A stretch of DNA of 64,000 nt from contig NZ_JACHXA010000009.1 of the NCBI RefSeq assembly GCF_014191775.1, positions 62,001 to 126,000 on the forward strand. The letters run 5' to 3'. Position numbers and translations under genes: made by a program. Source of the stretch: Limibacillus halophilus (GTDB lineage: Bacteria; Pseudomonadota; Alphaproteobacteria; Kiloniellales; CECT-8803). Positions 61,711-64,000 of the stretch are shown in pieces (position 1 is the first letter of the stretch; every line of letters starts with the position of its first letter). The notes under the pieces were generated by a model. The model had not been told where the DNA came from and ran no database searches. It worked only from the letters and a program-made list of their open reading frames with translations.

Positions 61711-62496
61711 TCAGAACGAATCCTTACGTTTGCGCACCTCTGCAAAGACAATCTCCGGCGCGGCGTTTGTCAATCCAAGTCCATCGGCTAGACTGCGTTC
61801 ATCGGCGCGCAGGAAAGGGTTCGTGGCTTTTTCCTCACCCAGCAGGGACGGCACGGTCGGCTTACCCTGTGCACGCGCCACGTCGATTGCGGCGCTGCGG
61901 TCGTGGAGCGCTTGGTTCGCCGGGTCGACCGTCACTGCAAAACGGGCGTTGGCCTGGGTATATTCATGGGCGCAGAACACGCGCGTTTCGTCCGGCAAGC
62001 GCCTGAGCTTGGAGAGCGACGACCACATCTGCTGGGGAGATCCTTCGAAGAGCCGCCCGCAACCCAGCGCAAATAGCGTGTCGCCACAGAAAAGCGCCGC
62101 GCTGTCTGCAAACCAATAGGCGATGTGCCCACGGGTATGGCCGGGAACGAAGAACACCTGGGCCGTGGCGTCGCCAAGGCTGTAGTGGTCGCCATCGTCG
62201 ACTTCGACATCAATGCCGGGAATGCGTCCTGCGTCGGCCTTGGGGCCGACTATTGTGCAGCCGGTTGCAGCCTTGATCTCCAGATTACCGCCGACATGAT
62301 CACCATGATGATGCGTATTCAGAATATGGGTGATCCGCCACCCGAGCCGCTTTGCCTCCGCCAGCACGGGCCCGGCGACCGCTGGGTCGATCACGGCCGT
62401 GTCGCCGGTGGTGGGGCAGTGAGCGAGATAGACATAATTGTCGTTTAGGACCGGTATCTGATGAACCTCTAGTTTGTGCGATGTCGTCTGTGGCAT
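61711..62496 (-). CDS. gloB: hydroxyacylglutathione hydrolase (glyoxalase II)
   Basis: Metallo-beta-lactamase-fold hydrolase of 261 residues. The metal site is THHHGDHVGG near residue 60, with PGHTRGH near 119, CGDTLF near 137 and CAHEYT near 172. The C-terminal NPFLRADE motif binds glutathione thioester and marks true GloB. It splits S-D-lactoylglutathione to D-lactate. It is divergent from a methyltransferase gene. Confidence 0.96.
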   Translation of the reverse strand: MPQTTSHKLEVHQIPVLNDNYVYLAHCPTTGDTAVIDPAVAGPVLAEAKRLGWRITHILNTHHHGDHVGGNLEIKAATGCTIVGPKADAGRIPGIDVEVDDGDHYSLGDATAQVFFVPGHTRGHIAYWFADSAALFCGDTLFALGCGRLFEGSPQQMWSSLSKLRRLPDETRVFCAHEYTQANARFAVTVDPANQALHDRSAAIDVARAQGKPTVPSLLGEEKATNPFLRADERSLADGLGLTNAAPEIVFAEVRKRKDSF

Positions 62497-62598
62497 GGCG
62501 CCTTTTCCGATAGTTAGGAGCAGAGGGGCAGCGTTTGCGAAACGTAACAGAGGTCACTTGCGACTTGAAGACTTCGCAGACCGCTTCATGATAGGGAT

Positions 62599-63345
62599 AT
62601 GTGGGCAGATATCATCGATCTCCATGAGTTTTATGAGTCCGACCTGGGTCAGGTCGCGCGGCATATGGTGCGCAGAGGCATTCGCAAGCTGTGGCCGGAC
62701 GTCAAGGGCAAGACAGTTCTGGGTGTCGGTTACGCCACACCCTACCTGCGCCATTACCGCAGTGAAGCGGATCGCGTGCTTGCCTTCATGCCAGCGCCGC
62801 AAGGTGTGATGGCATGGCCGGACGAAGGGCCGAATGCCGCTGCGCTGGTTGAGGAGAACGCCTTGCCGCTTCCAGACGCCTCGGTTGATCGGGTTCTGTT
62901 GGTGCATGGACTGGAAAGCAGCCAGGCACAGCGGGGCTTGTTGGAGGAAATTTGGCGCGTGATGGCGGGTGACGGTCGTTTGCTGGTGGTGGCTCCGAAT
63001 CGCCGCGGCGTCTGGGCCCGGAGCGACCGCAGCCCCTTTGGTTTGGGCCACCCCTTCAGCCAGAACGAGCTGTCCCGCTTGTTGCGGCATCACGGATTCA
63101 CGCCGACGGCGCGTGAGCGTGCCCTGTTCGTACCGCCGCTCAGGAGCCGTACGCTTTTGCACTCGGCCGCCGCTTGGGAACGTATCGGCGCCCAGTGGTG
63201 CCCCCGCTTCTCTGGGATTGTACTGGCCGAAGCCGGAAAGCAAATATGGGCGGTCAATGCGCGCAGGGCTGAGGAAACCCGCCGTCCCTTTGCCGCCAAG
63301 ATGCCGCAGGCCGTACCGACACCAAGAAGTGAGGTTACCGATTGA
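62599..63345 (+). CDS. class I SAM-dependent methyltransferase domain protein
   Basis: Protein of 248 residues. It has GKTVLGVGYATPYL as an altered SAM motif I, ALPLPDASVDRVLLVHGLE as the post-motif and IWRVMAGDGRLLVVAPNRRGVWAR as motif III. Such genes commonly sit beside gloB in alphaproteobacteria and lack a proven substrate. The stop overlaps the next start by one base. Confidence 0.85.
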   Translation: MWADIIDLHEFYESDLGQVARHMVRRGIRKLWPDVKGKTVLGVGYATPYLRHYRSEADRVLAFMPAPQGVMAWPDEGPNAAALVEENALPLPDASVDRVLLVHGLESSQAQRGLLEEIWRVMAGDGRLLVVAPNRRGVWARSDRSPFGLGHPFSQNELSRLLRHHGFTPTARERALFVPPLRSRTLLHSAAAWERIGAQWCPRFSGIVLAEAGKQIWAVNARRAEETRRPFAAKMPQAVPTPRSEVTD

Positions 63346-64000
63346 TGGGGTCTACCCAAGTAGATTTGGAACACAAGCCATTCACGCGCGACGATGCGGA
63401 GGTCTGGGTCTTCGATCTCGACAACACACTCTACCCAGCCACCAGTGACCTCTTCCCGCAGGTGAGCGATCGCATTCGCAGCTACGTGCAAAGCTTGCTG
63501 GGTCTCGACGCCGAAGCTGCGCACGCTTTGCAGAAGGACTACTACCGCCGTTATGGCACGACCATGAACGGGCTGATGCAGGTGCAGGGAATCGACCCGA
63601 AAGCGTACCTCGACTTCGTTCATGACATTGACCTGTCGCCGATTGTTCCAGATCCGCGTGTGATTGCGGCGATCGAGCGCCTGCCGGGCCGCAAATTGAT
63701 CTATACGAACGGCTCCACGCCGCATGCAGAGCGCATTCTCGATCGTCTGGGATTATCGGCGCACTTCGAGGGTATTTTTGATATCGTGGCCGCCGATTAC
63801 CGGCCCAAGCCCGGGGCCGCAGCCTTCGACAGTTTCCTCGAGCGCCATGCGGTCGACCCGCGCCAGGCAGTATTCGTTGAGGATACGGCGCGAAACTTGG
63901 TTCCCGCGCACATGTTGGGAATGGTAACGGTTTGGCTTGACCACGGTCACCCCGATACATTGGTGGGACTGGACCGGAACTGCATTCATTTCAGGATCAC
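63345..64000 (+). CDS. HAD-type pyrimidine 5'-nucleotidase-like protein, cut by the window end
   Basis: Open reading frame from the ATG at 63345 to the right edge with no stop, 218 residues visible. Motif I is WVFDLDNTLYPA near residue 21, LIYTNGS near 116 is motif II, KPGAAAF supplies the Lys, and VFVEDTARNL is motif IV. The family includes yeast Sdt1 and Phm8 and bacterial pyrimidine 5'-nucleotidases. TGATG joins it to the preceding methyltransferase gene, so they are coupled. Confidence 0.88.
   Translation, partial: MGSTQVDLEHKPFTRDDAEVWVFDLDNTLYPATSDLFPQVSDRIRSYVQSLLGLDAEAAHALQKDYYRRYGTTMNGLMQVQGIDPKAYLDFVHDIDLSPIVPDPRVIAAIERLPGRKLIYTNGSTPHAERILDRLGLSAHFEGIFDIVAADYRPKPGAAAFDSFLERHAVDPRQAVFVEDTARNLVPAHMLGMVTVWLDHGHPDTLVGLDRNCIHFRI

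Overview
The window is chromosomal DNA from a GC-rich alphaproteobacterium, most like the Rhodospirillales/Kiloniellales type; the genus cannot be named from sequence alone. Pointers are a bacterial ceramide (sphingolipid) gene set, an SDHAF4/DUF1674 protein, homospermidine synthase behind an ornithine decarboxylase with a speF-like leader, betI-betA, a TRAP transporter, and a PHA cluster with phaR. Genes are densely packed with many ATGA-type overlaps. I saw no rRNA, tRNA, CRISPR array, transposase or prophage.

Layout. 0-6.3 kb: housekeeping and metabolism (HtpX, SDHAF4-like, cytochrome c, MocR regulator plus class III aminotransferase, flavodoxin-like protein, SDR). 6.7-22.2 kb: a large sphingolipid locus. 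A plus-strand operon encodes an acyl-ACP/acyl-AMP ligase, a ceramide-reductase-like SDR, a dedicated acyl carrier protein and serine palmitoyltransferase. A minus-strand block follows with a TAM41-like nucleotidyltransferase, a DAG/ceramide-kinase-like enzyme, a CDP-alcohol phosphatidyltransferase, an LptG/LptF-like permease pair, a HIT protein and a phosphoesterase. Further on are two sugar-nucleotidyltransferase-fold enzymes, a GNAT-fold ceramide synthase, a sterol-desaturase-family hydroxylase and a phosphoglycerate mutase. Together these look like synthesis, head-group decoration and export of an anionic sphingolipid, comparable to the ceramide phosphoglycerate pathway of Caulobacter. 22.4-30.7 kb: a surface-glycan-like block (ELM1-like protein, Kdo-transferase-like/sialyltransferase-like fusion, GT8-like/methyltransferase fusion, 2OG oxygenase-like protein, TylF-type methyltransferase, MsbA-like ABC exporter, DUF3108 protein), followed by sulfate activation (cysD, cysNC).

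33.7-36.6 kb: a TRAP transporter (dctM, dctQ, dctP). 37-40.5 kb: a polyamine operon (speF-like leader, ornithine decarboxylase, GNAT, homospermidine synthase). 40.6-42.9 kb: betI-betA with a palindromic operator; a near-identical palindrome lies in front of the aminotransferase at 3.4 kb. 43.8-44.8 kb: an AT-rich, probably acquired gene with an N-terminal zinc ribbon and a C-terminal nucleoside-deoxyribosyltransferase-like domain, a candidate defence or nucleotide-signalling effector. 44.8-54.6 kb: mixed metabolic genes (2-hydroxyacid dehydrogenase, SH3 protein, arylesterase, FIST protein, aldo/keto reductase, ThpR, SemiSWEET, HyuA, TauE, PAP2).

54.6-59.3 kb: a PHA cluster (phaR, a coiled-coil phasin/PhaE-like gene overlapping a short phaC-like gene out of frame, phaA, phaB). 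59.4-64 kb: DMT transporter, HAD phosphatase, GST, gloB, a methyltransferase, and a pyrimidine 5'-nucleotidase-like gene cut by the window end. The strongest leads are the self-contained sphingolipid synthesis/export locus with a terminator-like hairpin inside its operon, the paired BetI-type operators, the overlapping PHA genes, and the AT-rich orphan effector.
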